NCBI RefSeq assembly: GCF_005049285.1 | Contig: NZ_SOSC01000004.1 | Location: 62,001-126,000 of the forward strand | Length of the DNA stretch: 64,000 nt | From: Halorientalis salina | GTDB lineage: Archaea > Halobacteriota > Halobacteria > Halobacteriales > Haloarculaceae | Direction: 5' to 3' | In this document: positions 1-8,801 of the stretch, in pieces | Layout: the number at the start of each line of letters is the position of its first letter | Position numbering within the stretch: the first letter of the stretch is position 1 | Made by a program: the position numbers and the translations under genes | Notes under the pieces: generated by a model | What the model saw: the letters and a program-made list of their open reading frames with translations, nothing else | The model's database searches: none | What the model was told of the DNA's origin: nothing

Positions 1-194
1 GCGAGGTCGTTCGCGTGGCCGAACGCCCACATCGAGTCGCCGCGATAAGTAATGGAGCCGTTTTCGACGCTGATCTCGGCCCGTTCGTACGTGTACTGTG
101 GCTCGCCCTCGTTGGGGAGCAACCATAGCGAGTTCGTCACGCCGAGGAGACCGATCAGAGCGAGGAGGGCGATGCGACGGACGGAGTACGGCAT
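1..194 (-). CDS. Partial N-terminus of a membrane-anchored or secreted protein
   Basis: The reading frame starts at an ATG whose reverse complement lies at 192-194 and runs off the window at base 1. Only about 64 residues are visible. Residues 6-20 form a hydrophobic stretch after two arginines (SVRRIALLALIGLLG), consistent with a signal peptide or N-terminal anchor. The rest (EPQYTYERAEISVENGSITY) looks like an extracytoplasmic beta-rich domain. The remainder lies outside the window, so no function can be assigned. Confidence 0.6.
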   Translation of the reverse strand, partial: MPYSVRRIALLALIGLLGVTNSLWLLPNEGEPQYTYERAEISVENGSITYRGDSMWAFGHANDL

Positions 195-226
195 CGGCCG
201 AAACCCGTTGCCGAAGTGACGTATAG

Positions 227-886
227 CTACCGCCCGGTGTGGAGTCGTTTGCCGATCTTTTCGGGGAGTCCGGCCGCTTCGACGGCGTCCTCGACGGCCT
301 CGATGTCGTACTCGACGCGGTGTTCCTCGACCGTCATCGCGTCCAGGTCGAGCACGGCGTAAGCAGCTCGCGAGTCCTGGTCGCGGGGCTGTCCCACGCT
401 CCCCGGGTTCATCACGATCCCCTCGTCGAACACCTCGTGGGCCTGGACGTGGGTGTGTCCCATAATCAGTACGTCTTCGTCGTCGAGCATCTCGGGTTTG
501 AACAGGGAGGGGTAGGTGTAGCGGTCGGGATCGTCGGGGTGGCCGTGGACGACCTTCACGCGGTCGTCGAACTCGGTGCGTTCGGTCGGGAGCTCGTACA
601 GCCACTCGATCTGGTCCTCGGAGAGGTGCTCACGGCTGTGTTCGACGCCCGCCTGGGCCATGCTGTTGAACGCGAACGCGGAGTCCATCGCGACCGCGCG
701 GTCGTGGTTGCCCATCACCGTCGGTGCATCGAGGTCCCGGACCGTCTCCAGACACTCCGCGGGCCAGGGGCCGTATCCGACCACGTCGCCCGCGCACACG
801 TACGCGTCGACGGCGGGCATGTCGTCCAGTACCGCCTCGAAGGCAACCCTGTTGCTGTGAATGTCCGAGATGACGCCAACTCGCAT
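227..886 (-). CDS. Metallophosphoesterase, YfcE/MJ0936-like
   Basis: A 219-residue calcineurin-like phosphoesterase. The metal-binding blocks appear in the family order: D8-x-H10 (SDIHSN), G33-D34, G59-N-H-D62, then HGHPDD near residue 113 and GHTH near 142. The length is typical of the small archaeal and bacterial YfcE/MJ0936 phosphodiesterases. The family hydrolyses phosphodiester or phosphomonoester bonds with two metal ions; the natural substrate cannot be read from the sequence. The gene lies alone, just upstream of purO on the same strand. Confidence 0.85.
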   Translation of the reverse strand: MRVGVISDIHSNRVAFEAVLDDMPAVDAYVCAGDVVGYGPWPAECLETVRDLDAPTVMGNHDRAVAMDSAFAFNSMAQAGVEHSREHLSEDQIEWLYELPTERTEFDDRVKVVHGHPDDPDRYTYPSLFKPEMLDDEDVLIMGHTHVQAHEVFDEGIVMNPGSVGQPRDQDSRAAYAVLDLDAMTVEEHRVEYDIEAVEDAVEAAGLPEKIGKRLHTGR

Positions 887-931
887 GGTCGAAGCCTCGC
901 GGGCGAGCGTGATAAATCGCCGCCCGGGAAA

Positions 932-1513
932 TCAGTCCTCGCCGTTCTCGATGGCCGTCTCGAAGCCGTCGCCGGCTTTGGCGACGCCCGCGGCACAGAC
1001 CGCGTGTTCGAACTCCAGGTCGTACACCTCCGTGGCGACGCCGGCGGCGTCCTCGGTCACGAGCCCGTGGGCTTCCGGGGTGTCCTTCTCGTAGGTCGCG
1101 ACGAGCGTCGGGTCGTCGACGGCTTCCACCAGCAACGCGTCCCGGCGGACGATGCCGATGTAGCTCTCCTCGTCGCCGACGACGCCCGCGATACGAGGAG
1201 TGTCGTAGTCGTCTTTCTCGTAGTCCAGCGCGAGCAGGGACTCCGCCAGCGCGTCTCGGGCCGGGTAGCCGAGTTCGAGCTTTTCCGTGATCGGGTCGAC
1301 CTGCGTGCCGTTGCCGATAACTGCCGCGTCGTCGGTCTGACGCAGGCAGTTGTAGGAGATGTAGGGGTTGTCCGTCGATTCCGCGTCGTCGGTCGGAACC
1401 ACCGTGAGGGTCCCACCGTCGCGTTCGATGATCTTTCGGTTCGGGAACGACCGCGAGGAGACCCTGTAGGCTGCCCGGTCCGGTGCGACGACGATGAAGC
1501 GTCCGACGTACAT
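932..1513 (-). CDS. purO: Archaeal IMP cyclohydrolase PurO
   Basis: A 193-residue protein with the characteristic PurO start (MYVGRF) and conserved stretches such as NPYISYNC and the C-terminal [17 protein letters not shown]. PurO is the archaeal enzyme closing the ring of FAICAR to IMP in the last step of de novo purine synthesis; it replaces the bacterial PurH cyclohydrolase domain. Full length for the family. It is transcribed away from the LUD gene, with a shared upstream region containing two dyad operators. The family call is from recognition of the conserved sequence. Confidence 0.9.
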   Translation of the reverse strand: MYVGRFIVVAPDRAAYRVSSRSFPNRKIIERDGGTLTVVPTDDAESTDNPYISYNCLRQTDDAAVIGNGTQVDPITEKLELGYPARDALAESLLALDYEKDDYDTPRIAGVVGDEESYIGIVRRDALLVEAVDDPTLVATYEKDTPEAHGLVTEDAAGVATEVYDLEFEHAVCAAGVAKAGDGFETAIENGED

Positions 1514-1597
1514 ACCCTTCTCTGGCCCCCTCGGCGGAAAGTAGGTGTCGATTCCCCGCGTTCCGGCGTTCTATCATCTACTCGTCACGGGGTGGTA

Positions 1598-1626
1598 ACA
1601 CCGGTGTAACCCGATAACACCGGTGT
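1598..1626. promoter_or_regulatory. Twin palindromic operators between purO and the LUD gene
   Basis: The perfect 10-base palindrome ACACCGGTGT occurs twice, at 1598-1607 and 1617-1626, with centres 19 bases apart. The first copy extends to GT-N-ACACCGGTGT-N-AC. The pair lies just upstream of a TATA-like TTTATG near 1636 that would serve the LUD gene. Two identical dyads about two helical turns apart suggest cooperative binding of a dimeric regulator; the regulator is unknown. Confidence 0.55.
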
Positions 1627-1700
1627 CCGCGCCGATTTATGAGGTTTCGGGCTGTAGTGAGTATCGAAGTTATCCCCGTTTCAACAGGATACTGATACCA

Positions 1701-2351
1701 ATGTCACAGAAAGCAGACTACGCGGACGACGCCGACATCGACGAATCGCTCGACCAGGTCCCCGACGAGAAGACCATCGAGGAGACGGTCGCGAACCTCG
1801 AAGCCAACGGGTTCGAAGTCGAGGTCGTCGACTCCGCCGAGGCGGCGCTCGACACGGTTACGGACCTCATTCCGGCGGGAGCCTCCGTGATGAACGGTCA
1901 CTCGACGACCCTCGAAGAGATCGGGTTCACGGACTTCCTGGAGGGCGACCACGACTGGGAGAACCTCGCCGCGGAGATCTGGAGCATCGACGACGACGAG
2001 GAGCGTGCGGTCGCCCGACGCGAGTCCCAGACCGCCGACTACTTCCTCGGGAGCGTCAACGCCATCGCGGAAACGGGCGAACTCGTCGCCGCCGACCGCT
2101 CGGGGAGCCGCATCGGGGCCTACCCCTTCGCGGCGGGCAACGTCGTTATCGTCAGCGGCGTGAACAAGATCGTCTCGGATCTGGACGCGGCGTTCGACCG
2201 CCTCGAATCCGTGGCCTATCCGCTTGAGAACGAGCGTGCGAAGGAGGCCTACGGCGTCGAGAGCGCCATCGCCAAACAACTCGTCTTCCGACAGGAACTC
2301 GAAGAAGGCCGGACGACTGTCGTGTTGGTCCGCGACCAGCTGGGCTACTAA
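1701..2351 (+). CDS. LUD domain protein (lactate utilization type)
   Basis: A 216-residue protein of the LUD/LutC-type fold, recognised by the order ANGFEVEVVDSAEAAL..., GASVMNGHSTTLEEIGF, ...SVNAIAETGELVAADRSGSR and GNVVIVSGVNKIV. Family members take part in L-lactate oxidation complexes or related redox metabolism. Here no lutA/lutB partner is adjacent, so the role is open. The ATG at 1701 is preferred over an upstream in-frame start at 1623, because the extra residues contain rare codons and cover the TATA region. Two dyads upstream suggest dedicated regulation. Confidence 0.8.
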   Translation: MSQKADYADDADIDESLDQVPDEKTIEETVANLEANGFEVEVVDSAEAALDTVTDLIPAGASVMNGHSTTLEEIGFTDFLEGDHDWENLAAEIWSIDDDEERAVARRESQTADYFLGSVNAIAETGELVAADRSGSRIGAYPFAAGNVVIVSGVNKIVSDLDAAFDRLESVAYPLENERAKEAYGVESAIAKQLVFRQELEEGRTTVVLVRDQLGY

Positions 2352-2685
2352 CCGTCGGTCAGTCGTTCGATTGGACCAGTGCTGTCTGTGTTCACAACCT
2401 GTCACCGGCGTCGTTCTCGCGGTGACGAGCCTGCGACTGCGTGGCCATCAGAATCGGAAAAGTGCGGTGACGACGGACCGCTCGTGTGATATCCCCATGT
2501 TGTCGTGTTCTGCGCTCGGGCAGTCGCTGTCACCGCACTGGCACAGTCGACGGTGGCGTCCGAACCGGTTCGGATGCGCCACCTGTGCCTACCCTTCGTT
2601 TCGTGTCGAGATCGTTTCAGTCTAACGGTATGGCCGACCGTTGACAATAGAGGTCGGGGATAGGTACATACCGCACTGGCTGCTA
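2352..2685. other. Intergenic stretch without a convincing gene
   Basis: Open frames exist on both strands here, but they have arginine-rich, non-acidic translations typical of antisense reading of GC-rich DNA. I see no tRNA, no repeat and no clear operator. The 3' part (about 2641-2685) is open in the frame of the next gene but uses codons rare in this genome (ATA twice, AGG, ACA, CTA), so I treat it as leader. Confidence 0.4.
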
Positions 2686-3120
2686 GTGACGGGTGTGCCC
2701 GCAGGATACGCTCCCTCGGAGGTCCCACTGTACGAGAACCGCGAGACCGTCGAAGCCCAGTATCAGGCGGCCGAATCCGACGAAACGCCCTTCTTCGCCG
2801 TCGAGCAGTACGAAGAGGGGTTCGCCGTCACGTACGACTTGCTCCCGGCGGGCTCGGAACTGGCCGAGCCCGTGGTTTCGGAACTCGACGAGCGGGTCAC
2901 CCGCGAGGTCGAGGCCATCGTCGGCGACGAGAGCCGGCCGACGACGGAGGTGAGCCGGAGCGTCGGTGCGTCGCTCGGCCAGCTCTCCTTTTTCGTCAGC
3001 GAGGAGTCCGCACGCGAGGTCGCCGCGACCGTCTCGACGCTCGTGTTGGACGAGGCCAACTGGGTCCCCGCGTCGCCGCCGGATCAGGGATCGAGTACGG
3101 AATTTTCCCGGAACGACTGA
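2686..3120 (+). CDS. Hypothetical acidic protein
   Basis: An unrecognised protein of about 144 residues with strong haloarchaeal codon use. A helical middle (AEPVVSELDERVTREVEAIV) and a C-terminal part (LGQLSFFVSEESAREVAATVSTLVLDEANW) suggest a small soluble alpha/beta protein; there is no membrane segment. The start is uncertain: GTG at 2686 is chosen because the 15 codons between TTG 2641 and this point are atypical. It stands alone between the LUD gene and the large acidic membrane protein. Confidence 0.6.
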   Translation: MTGVPAGYAPSEVPLYENRETVEAQYQAAESDETPFFAVEQYEEGFAVTYDLLPAGSELAEPVVSELDERVTREVEAIVGDESRPTTEVSRSVGASLGQLSFFVSEESAREVAATVSTLVLDEANWVPASPPDQGSSTEFSRND

Positions 3121-3213
3121 CGGCGGCCGACCCCGCCGTGAGTCTCGGGTGGCGTCGCTCGCTCGCTGATACGCCCCCGAACACTTAGTGTCTGGTACCC
3201 GAGAGACAGCACA

Positions 3214-6200
3214 ATGGGGTTTCGCTGGCGGGTCCCTGTGTTCGTTGCGGTCGTGGCGGTCCTCGCCGTAGCGCTCGCCCTCGGCGGTGGGTCGGCCGCG
3301 CCGACAGCGCCGACGACGGCGGTCGCCACCAGTGCGACACAGGCGGGAGCGGACCCACCACCGGAGCGGTGGAACCGTACGTACGGAGCGACGGCCGGAC
3401 GGTTCAACGACGTCGAGAGCACGCCCAACGGAACCGTTCTCGCCGCGGGATCGATCCTCGCGAGCGGCGGGACCGAACTCGATGGCTGGGTGGTGAACGC
3501 GACGACCAACGGGACCGAACGGTGGAACCGAACCTACGGCGGGAGCGAGGACGACGTCATCAACGACGCCGTGCCGACCGACGACGGCGGCGCGCTGCTC
3601 GTCGGGACGAGCGTCTCCCGGGGGCCGGGCGGGGAGGACGGCTGGGTCCTGAAGATAGACCGTCGAGGGGACGTCGAGTGGCGGATCGCGACCGGTGGCC
3701 CCGGGGACGACGGGTTCGCGGCCGTCGAGCGGACGCGGGACGGCTACCTCGCCGCCGGGACCTACGCGGACGGGGAAAACACCGACGGCTGGCTGGCCAA
3801 GGTCGAAACCGACGGGACCCTCGCCTGGACGAAGCGGTACGACGTGCGAGTGGGCGATTCGATCTCGACCATCGAGCGCCGGCCGACGGGCGGGTACGTC
3901 CTCGCCGGGGAGACGGCCTCGGTCGCCAACCCTCGACCCAAAGGGCTGGTGCTGACGGTCGACGCCGACGGGACGCAGCGACGCCGGCACCTCGTCGGCG
4001 GATCGGCGAGCGATCGGTTCCTGGCAGCGCGGGCGACGCCCGACGGTGGGATGGTCCTGACCGGCGCGACCCGCTCGTTCGGGGCGGAGAAACGACAGGG
4101 ATGGGCGGTCCGGCTGGACGCGAACGGGAGCGAGCGCTGGAGTCGGGTCTACGAGACGGGGCCGCTCTCGGACGTGGTTCCGGCCGCTGACGGGGGCTTC
4201 CTGCTCGCCGGCGAGACCAACCCGGCGTCCGGATTCGGTGACGGGGCGCTGGTGCGCGTCGGGGCAGGCGGGGACCCGTCGTGGTCCCGGACCTACGGCG
4301 GGTCGAGCTACGAGTCGTTCGCCGGGATCGATGCCGCGCCCGGTGGCGGCTTCGTCGTCGCCGGCGAGAGCGGCACCGACAGAGGCTGGCCCGGGACCGC
4401 GTGGCTGTTGCGAATCGGTGGTCCCGAGCTGGCGACGCCGCTCGAACCACCGGGAACGCCAGGGGACGGTTCGACGACTCCGGACGGCGAGACGCCCGCA
4501 GGTGGACCGATGCCGGGGACGGCGACCGGAACGCCGGACGCAGCTGCGCCCCCGGCGTCAGGCGACGACGGTGGCGACGAGATGTCGCTGGTGTCGATAC
4601 TGCTCGTCGTCGGCGTGGTGTCGATCTTCTTCGCGGGGTTCCTGTTCCTGCTGTGGGATCTCGCGGACAACCCGCTGCGGACGATCGACCGGCGGACGCC
4701 GCTGGTCGATCTGACGGTGGTGTTCAACCGCTTCGGCGTCGGTGAGAACTCCAAGGCAGGGCCGGACGCGGCCGGGGCCGGCCGGAACGTCGACGGTCGG
4801 GGTGAGGCCGGCAGCGGGCCGGACGGGTTCGGTGGCGCAGGTGGGTCGGCAACGGCGGGGAGCGCTGACGGCACCGCTGGATTCGGAGCGGCGGGTGGCT
4901 CGACCGCGGACGCCGGCGCTGGGTTCGGTGGTGCCGGCGAAGGGTCGACGGACCCCACCGACGAACCGATCGACGTGGGCGGGGGTGCCTCGACTGCCGC
5001 CGGCGCGGCGGGCGCGTCGTCGAGCGCCGGACAAGGAGGGACGGCACAGGAATCGGGAGCGGACGCCGGCGCTGCTGGCCCCGAGTCGGATGCTGGGGAC
5101 GGGGACTGGGAGTACCCCGGCGGGGAGTCGATCGCGGAATCGGTCGCGGCGTCGACCGACCTCGTGGTCGCCGGGAGCGGCGACGAGGAATCGTCGGTCC
5201 CGGCGACGCGGGCACCGGTGCCGGGGACCTTCACGCTCCGGAACGGCGGGTCGCGCGCGCTGATCTGCCGGTTCCGGTGTCACACGACCGACGAGGTCGT
5301 CTTCGACTACTGGGTCGAGGTCGAACCCGGGGCGACGCGTCGAGCCCACGCCACGCCGACCGACGCACCGTTCGAGATTCTCATCAACGTCGAGGACGAC
5401 CTGCTGGCCTCGCAGGTGTTCGTGAACAACGACCGCGGCGGCGCGAACGTTACGGCGACCGTCAGCGAGGACGCCATCGACATCTCGCTCACCGAGGACC
5501 TCGCCGACTCGCCGCTGGCCGAGGCCGACGATCACGAGTCCCCGACCGACGACGACGCGCTGGCCGGCGTCGGAGCGGACGAACGGAGCGGGGACGCGGA
5601 ATCGGTGGCGAGCGAGGCCGACGCCGACGCGTCGTCGGTCGAGACCGCTGGCGAACCCGACGAGGGGGGCTCGTCGGAGGCGAGCGACGACCTGAACGGC
5701 GACCTGGCCGCCGAGGACGGGGACGGGTGGACGCCGGACGTCGAGGTCGCCGAACCGGAGCCAGTCGCGGAGTCGCCGGGAGACGGGGACGCCGCCGGAC
5801 CGGCCGAGGGCGACGACGCGCAACTAGCCGAGTCCGAGGACGCTGCGCTGGACGAGGCGGTGGACGCGGACCCGCTGGCGGCCGAGGAGTCCGGTGCAGC
5901 GGGAAGCGACGACGAGAGCTCCGTGTTTGCGGGCGACGAAGGGGCAGAGACGGAGACGGACGAGGACGGATGGACGCCGGACGTCGAGGTCACCGAACCG
6001 GAGCCGGTCGACGAGGGGTCGGACCCGGCGGAACCCGAGAGCGTCGGTGAGCCGACGGCTGCCGAGGACGACTCGGCGGAGGACCCGGCAGTCGCGGCCG
6101 ACGAACGGACGGCCGAACCCGAGGCTGCCGGAACTGACGGGTTCGAAACCGCCTGGACGGACGAGACCGCCGAGTCGGTCGGTGAGACCGACACGGGGAC

Positions 6201-6828
6201 GGGCGGCATCGATAGCTCGCAAGCGGGCGATATCGACAGCTCACAGCTCTCGGGTCCCGCCGAGGCCGACGATGCCGACGCGACGGACGAGGCGGACGAC
6301 GTGGCTGACGCCGAGACCGGCGAGTCCGATCCGGGAGACGAGGACGGGGACGAGTGGGCTACGGAAGCGACTGACGAGTCGGACGGTGGGGACGCGGACG
6401 ACGTGGCTGACGCCGAGACCGGCGAGCCAGAAACGGGAGACGAGGACGGGGACGAGTGGACTGCCGAGGCGACTGACGAGTCGGACGACGAGGGCGGCTG
6501 GACGGTCGAGTCGGACGACGGGGGAGCAGAGCCGGAGGACCCCTGGATGGAAGACGTCGACATCGACACTGGGGAGTCGGACGACGGTCCGAACTGGACG
6601 GACGAGGTCGACGACTCGGGGATGGACGGTATCGGGTCCTCCTGGGACGAGACCGACGACGACTCGGCGGACGCCGGCGAGGACTGGCCCGGAGCAGGGA
6701 AATCCGGGTTCGACGACCTCGAAGACCTCGACGACGACTGGGCGGGCGATCTGGAACACCCGGACGACGACGAGGACGGTGGTGACGACGGCGGCGACGG
6801 CGACGACGAGGAGTCCGCCGAAGAGTGA
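3214..6828 (+). CDS. Giant acidic membrane protein: beta-propeller, TM, acidic tail
   Basis: A 1204-residue protein. Residues 6-30 form a signal sequence or anchor. Residues about 50-407 hold repeated propeller-like blades (RWNRTYGG, GWVLKIDRRG, GGALLVGTS, DGGMVLTGATRS). A Thr/Pro/Gly linker follows, then a single membrane helix at about 457-480 (SILLVVGVVSIFFAGFLF). After a Gly/Ala/Ser-rich linker (about 510-650), residues about 667-766 form a beta-sandwich-like domain. The rest to the C-terminus is extremely Asp/Glu-rich. This order predicts an external propeller joined to a cytoplasmic acidic tail. A TATA-like TTAGTG at about 3185 supports the ATG at 3214. Function unknown; a sensor or scaffold is a guess. 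Confidence 0.8.
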   Translation: MGFRWRVPVFVAVVAVLAVALALGGGSAAPTAPTTAVATSATQAGADPPPERWNRTYGATAGRFNDVESTPNGTVLAAGSILASGGTELDGWVVNATTNGTERWNRTYGGSEDDVINDAVPTDDGGALLVGTSVSRGPGGEDGWVLKIDRRGDVEWRIATGGPGDDGFAAVERTRDGYLAAGTYADGENTDGWLAKVETDGTLAWTKRYDVRVGDSISTIERRPTGGYVLAGETASVANPRPKGLVLTVDADGTQRRRHLVGGSASDRFLAARATPDGGMVLTGATRSFGAEKRQGWAVRLDANGSERWSRVYETGPLSDVVPAADGGFLLAGETNPASGFGDGALVRVGAGGDPSWSRTYGGSSYESFAGIDAAPGGGFVVAGESGTDRGWPGTAWLLRIGGPELATPLEPPGTPGDGSTTPDGETPAGGPMPGTATGTPDAAAPPASGDDGGDEMSLVSILLVVGVVSIFFAGFLFLLWDLADNPLRTIDRRTPLVDLTVVFNRFGVGENSKAGPDAAGAGRNVDGRGEAGSGPDGFGGAGGSATAGSADGTAGFGAAGGSTADAGAGFGGAGEGSTDPTDEPIDVGGGASTAAGAAGASSSAGQGGTAQESGADAGAAGPESDAGDGDWEYPGGESIAESVAASTDLVVAGSGDEESSVPATRAPVPGTFTLRNGGSRALICRFRCHTTDEVVFDYWVEVEPGATRRAHATPTDAPFEILINVEDDLLASQVFVNNDRGGANVTATVSEDAIDISLTEDLADSPLAEADDHESPTDDDALAGVGADERSGDAESVASEADADASSVETAGEPDEGGSSEASDDLNGDLAAEDGDGWTPDVEVAEPEPVAESPGDGDAAGPAEGDDAQLAESEDAALDEAVDADPLAAEESGAAGSDDESSVFAGDEGAETETDEDGWTPDVEVTEPEPVDEGSDPAEPESVGEPTAAEDDSAEDPAVAADERTAEPEAAGTDGFETAWTDETAESVGETDTGTGGIDSSQAGDIDSSQLSGPAEADDADATDEADDVADAETGESDPGDEDGDEWATEATDESDGGDADDVADAETGEPETGDEDGDEWTAEATDESDDEGGWTVESDDGGAEPEDPWMEDVDIDTGESDDGPNWTDEVDDSGMDGIGSSWDETDDDSADAGEDWPGAGKSGFDDLEDLDDDWAGDLEHPDDDEDGGDDGGDGDDEESAEE
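6295..6498 (+). repeat. Tandem 102-base (34-codon) repeat in the acidic tail
   Basis: Two in-frame copies begin at 6295 and 6397, each encoding DDVADAETGE, then DEDGDEW and ATDESD. The copies are nearly identical at the DNA level, which implies a recent duplication. A second, dispersed repeat in the same tail encodes DGWTPDVEV-x-EPEPV (near 5727 and 5967). The repeats explain the unusual length of the tail. Confidence 0.8.
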
Positions 6829-6852
6829 CGGCGCGGTCGGTGACGACCCTCG

Positions 6853-7386
6853 TCAGTGCAGCGTCCCCTCGCGAACGTCGTCGTCGTAGGCGAACAGGGC
6901 GTAGCCCACCTCGGCCGGCGTGTACCCGGTGTCGTCGGCGATGGTCCGGATCGGGTCGATCATCGTGACGTAGTCCGCTGCGTCGAAGCTTTCCTTGCGA
7001 CCGTCGAGATAGTCCAGTCGGTCCAGCGCCGCCCAGACCCGCGTGTCGACGACTGCGTGCCGTTCGGGGTCGAGCGCGGCCAGGACGCAGGAGGCCGTCG
7101 GGGCTTTGAACCCGCTGAGTCCCGTGACGAGCTGGATCTTCGAGAAGTCGCCTTCGACGGCAATAACGTTCTCCGTGACCTCCCGGCACCGGGACTCGGG
7201 GTTGGATTCGACGTGGTAGGCGCTCCGCGTCGAGGACTCGTAGGCGATGTCGTACAGTTGCTGGCGAGTCAGATGGCCCTGCTGGCGGTACTGTTCGCCG
7301 AACTCGTCGAGTCGCTCGGGGAGAACGCCCTGAGTGTCCCCGTAGGCGTCCAGATACTCGGCGACGAACGCGTCCAGATCCTGCAT
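6853..7386 (-). CDS. Hypothetical protein with a DNA glycosylase-like segment
   Basis: About 177 residues from ATG at 7386; an in-frame TTG at 7449 would add 21 residues. The central part reads LSGFKAPTASCVLAAL, then ERHAVVDTRVWAALDRLDYL. This resembles the helix-rich segment of HhH-GPD/OGG-like proteins in which a conserved Asp-x-Arg motif (VDTRVW) follows a 'crystallised' helix. I cannot see a catalytic lysine motif with certainty, so a glycosylase role is only a possibility. The N-terminal part is helical and acidic. The gene is convergent with the giant acidic protein. Confidence 0.6.
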   Translation of the reverse strand: MQDLDAFVAEYLDAYGDTQGVLPERLDEFGEQYRQQGHLTRQQLYDIAYESSTRSAYHVESNPESRCREVTENVIAVEGDFSKIQLVTGLSGFKAPTASCVLAALDPERHAVVDTRVWAALDRLDYLDGRKESFDAADYVTMIDPIRTIADDTGYTPAEVGYALFAYDDDVREGTLH

Positions 7387-7524
7387 ATTCGGGGCCAGGG
7401 ACGGCCACCCCTTGTGTTGTGGGATCGAGTGGGCCGTCGGGGCGGTCAACCGAAGTGTTCAATCCGGTCGACGAAGGAGAGTGGGTACGATGACACGTCA
7501 CACACGAAAATCGGAGTGGTCGCG

Positions 7525-8106
7525 ATGAGCGCCGACACGCACGATGTCGACCTCGTCGGCGAGGAAGTCGTCGAGAACGTCGCGCGGGCGGCGCTGTTCG
7601 CGGCGCTGATGGGGGCGTTCGCGTACGTCAGCTTCCCGAACCCGTTCTCGCCGGCACCGGTGACGCTGCAGGTGCTGGGCGTGTTCCTCGCGGGCATCTT
7701 CCTCGGTCCCGTCTGGGGCGGGGCGTCGCTGGTGGTGTACCTGGTCGCCGGCGCGGTCGGGGCACCGGTGTTCAGCGGCGGCGCGGCCGGTCTGGGCCAC
7801 CTCGTCGGCTCGAACGCCGGTTACCTCATCTCCTGGCCCGTCGCCGCGTTCGTCGTGGGGGCCATCGTCCACGGCGGCCTCACGGTCGGTGACCCGCGTG
7901 CGGTCGGGTCGGTTCGGCTCGTCGGCGCGATGGTCCTCGCGACGGCGCTCATCTACGCCTTCGGCATCGCGGGGCTGATGATCGTCCTCGGAATGGGCCC
8001 GGTCGCGGCCTTTACGGCGGGCGCGGCGGCGTTCATCCCGGCCGAGGCGTTCAAGATCGCGGCCGCGGTCGGCATCGTTCGCAGCGACGCCTTCATCGCG
8101 GAATGA
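7525..8106 (+). CDS. bioY: BioY, substrate-binding (S) component of biotin ECF transporter
   Basis: A 193-residue integral membrane protein with about six hydrophobic segments. BioY features are seen: ALFAALMGAFAYVSFP near the N-terminus, PFSPAPVTLQVLGVFLAGIFLGP, and VYLVAGAVGAPVFSGGAAG. BioY binds biotin in the membrane and works with an ATPase pair and a T subunit. The next two genes supply those parts, and the ATGA overlap of four bases with the ATPase gene indicates translational coupling. ATG 7525 is preferred over the long upstream open frame, which has no membrane-protein character. Confidence 0.92.
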   Translation: MSADTHDVDLVGEEVVENVARAALFAALMGAFAYVSFPNPFSPAPVTLQVLGVFLAGIFLGPVWGGASLVVYLVAGAVGAPVFSGGAAGLGHLVGSNAGYLISWPVAAFVVGAIVHGGLTVGDPRAVGSVRLVGAMVLATALIYAFGIAGLMIVLGMGPVAAFTAGAAAFIPAEAFKIAAAVGIVRSDAFIAE

Positions 8107-8801
8107 TCGAGACCCGTGACCTCGTGGCTCGCTACGGGGAGACGGCCGTCCTCGACGGCGTCGATCTCTCTATCGGAGACAGGGAGTTCGTCCTGCTGGT
8201 CGGCCCGAACGGGGCAGGGAAGACGACGCTCGTGCGCCACTTCAACGGCCTCGTCGAACCGGACTCGGGCGACGTGCTCGTCGACGGCCGACCGGTGAGC
8301 GAGGACCTCGTGGCCGCACGCACGACCGTTGGAATGGTGTTCCAGGACCCCCGGGACCAGTTCGTCGCGGCGACAGTCCGCGGCGACGTGGCGTTCGGGC
8401 CGGAGAACCTGGGGCTCGCCCGCGAGGAGATTGACCGCCGAGTGGCCGAGGCGCTCGACACCGTTCGAATGGGCGACCGGGGCGACGACCGCATCGATCG
8501 GCTCTCGGGCGGCGAGCAGGCTCGAGTCGCCATCGCCGGCGCGCTCGCGATGGACCCAGACCACCTCGTGCTGGACGAACCGCTCGCGAGTCTCGACCAG
8601 CCGGCCCGCGAGGCCGTGCTCGACCGCCTCGCCGCGCTCCACGACGGCGGGAAGGGAATCGTCGTCGTCACCCACGACCTCCGGGACCTCGCTGACCTCG
8701 CCGATCGGGTCGTCGTTCTCGCCGATGGAGATGTTGCCCTCGACGGTAATCCAGGGGAAATCCGGGACGAACTGTCGGCGTTCGACGTGCGACCATGCTG
8801 A
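8103..8801 (+). CDS. bioM: ECF transporter ATPase (BioM/EcfA-like)
   Basis: A 232-residue ABC ATPase. The Walker A motif GPNGAGKT is at 34-41, the Q-loop at MVFQDPRDQF, the signature LSGGEQ near 134, Walker B HLVLDEP near 157, and the switch histidine in VTHDLRDLADLA. It resembles CbiO/EcfA proteins rather than classical importers. It would power biotin uptake with BioY and BioN; a single ATPase gene implies a homodimer. The gene overlaps bioY by 4 bases and the T component by 7 bases. Confidence 0.9.
   Translation: MIETRDLVARYGETAVLDGVDLSIGDREFVLLVGPNGAGKTTLVRHFNGLVEPDSGDVLVDGRPVSEDLVAARTTVGMVFQDPRDQFVAATVRGDVAFGPENLGLAREEIDRRVAEALDTVRMGDRGDDRIDRLSGGEQARVAIAGALAMDPDHLVLDEPLASLDQPAREAVLDRLAALHDGGKGIVVVTHDLRDLADLADRVVVLADGDVALDGNPGEIRDELSAFDVRPC

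Noticed and set aside
239-1609. Long plus-strand open frame opposite the phosphoesterase and purO genes
   Set aside because: It is a mirror of two well-supported minus-strand genes; its translation is Val/Arg-rich without domain features.
6295-6498. Tandem repeat as a mobile element or satellite
   Set aside because: The 102-base period is in frame and codes for an acidic protein segment, so it is a coding repeat.
5532-6569. Ser/Ala-rich minus-strand open frame opposite the acidic tail
   Set aside because: It results from reading GAC/GAG-rich DNA backwards, giving endless Ser/Val/Ala codons; the plus strand has the real gene.
7387-7524. Riboswitch or T-box upstream of bioY
   Set aside because: The gap is short, no stable conserved fold is evident, and archaeal biotin genes are not known to use one.
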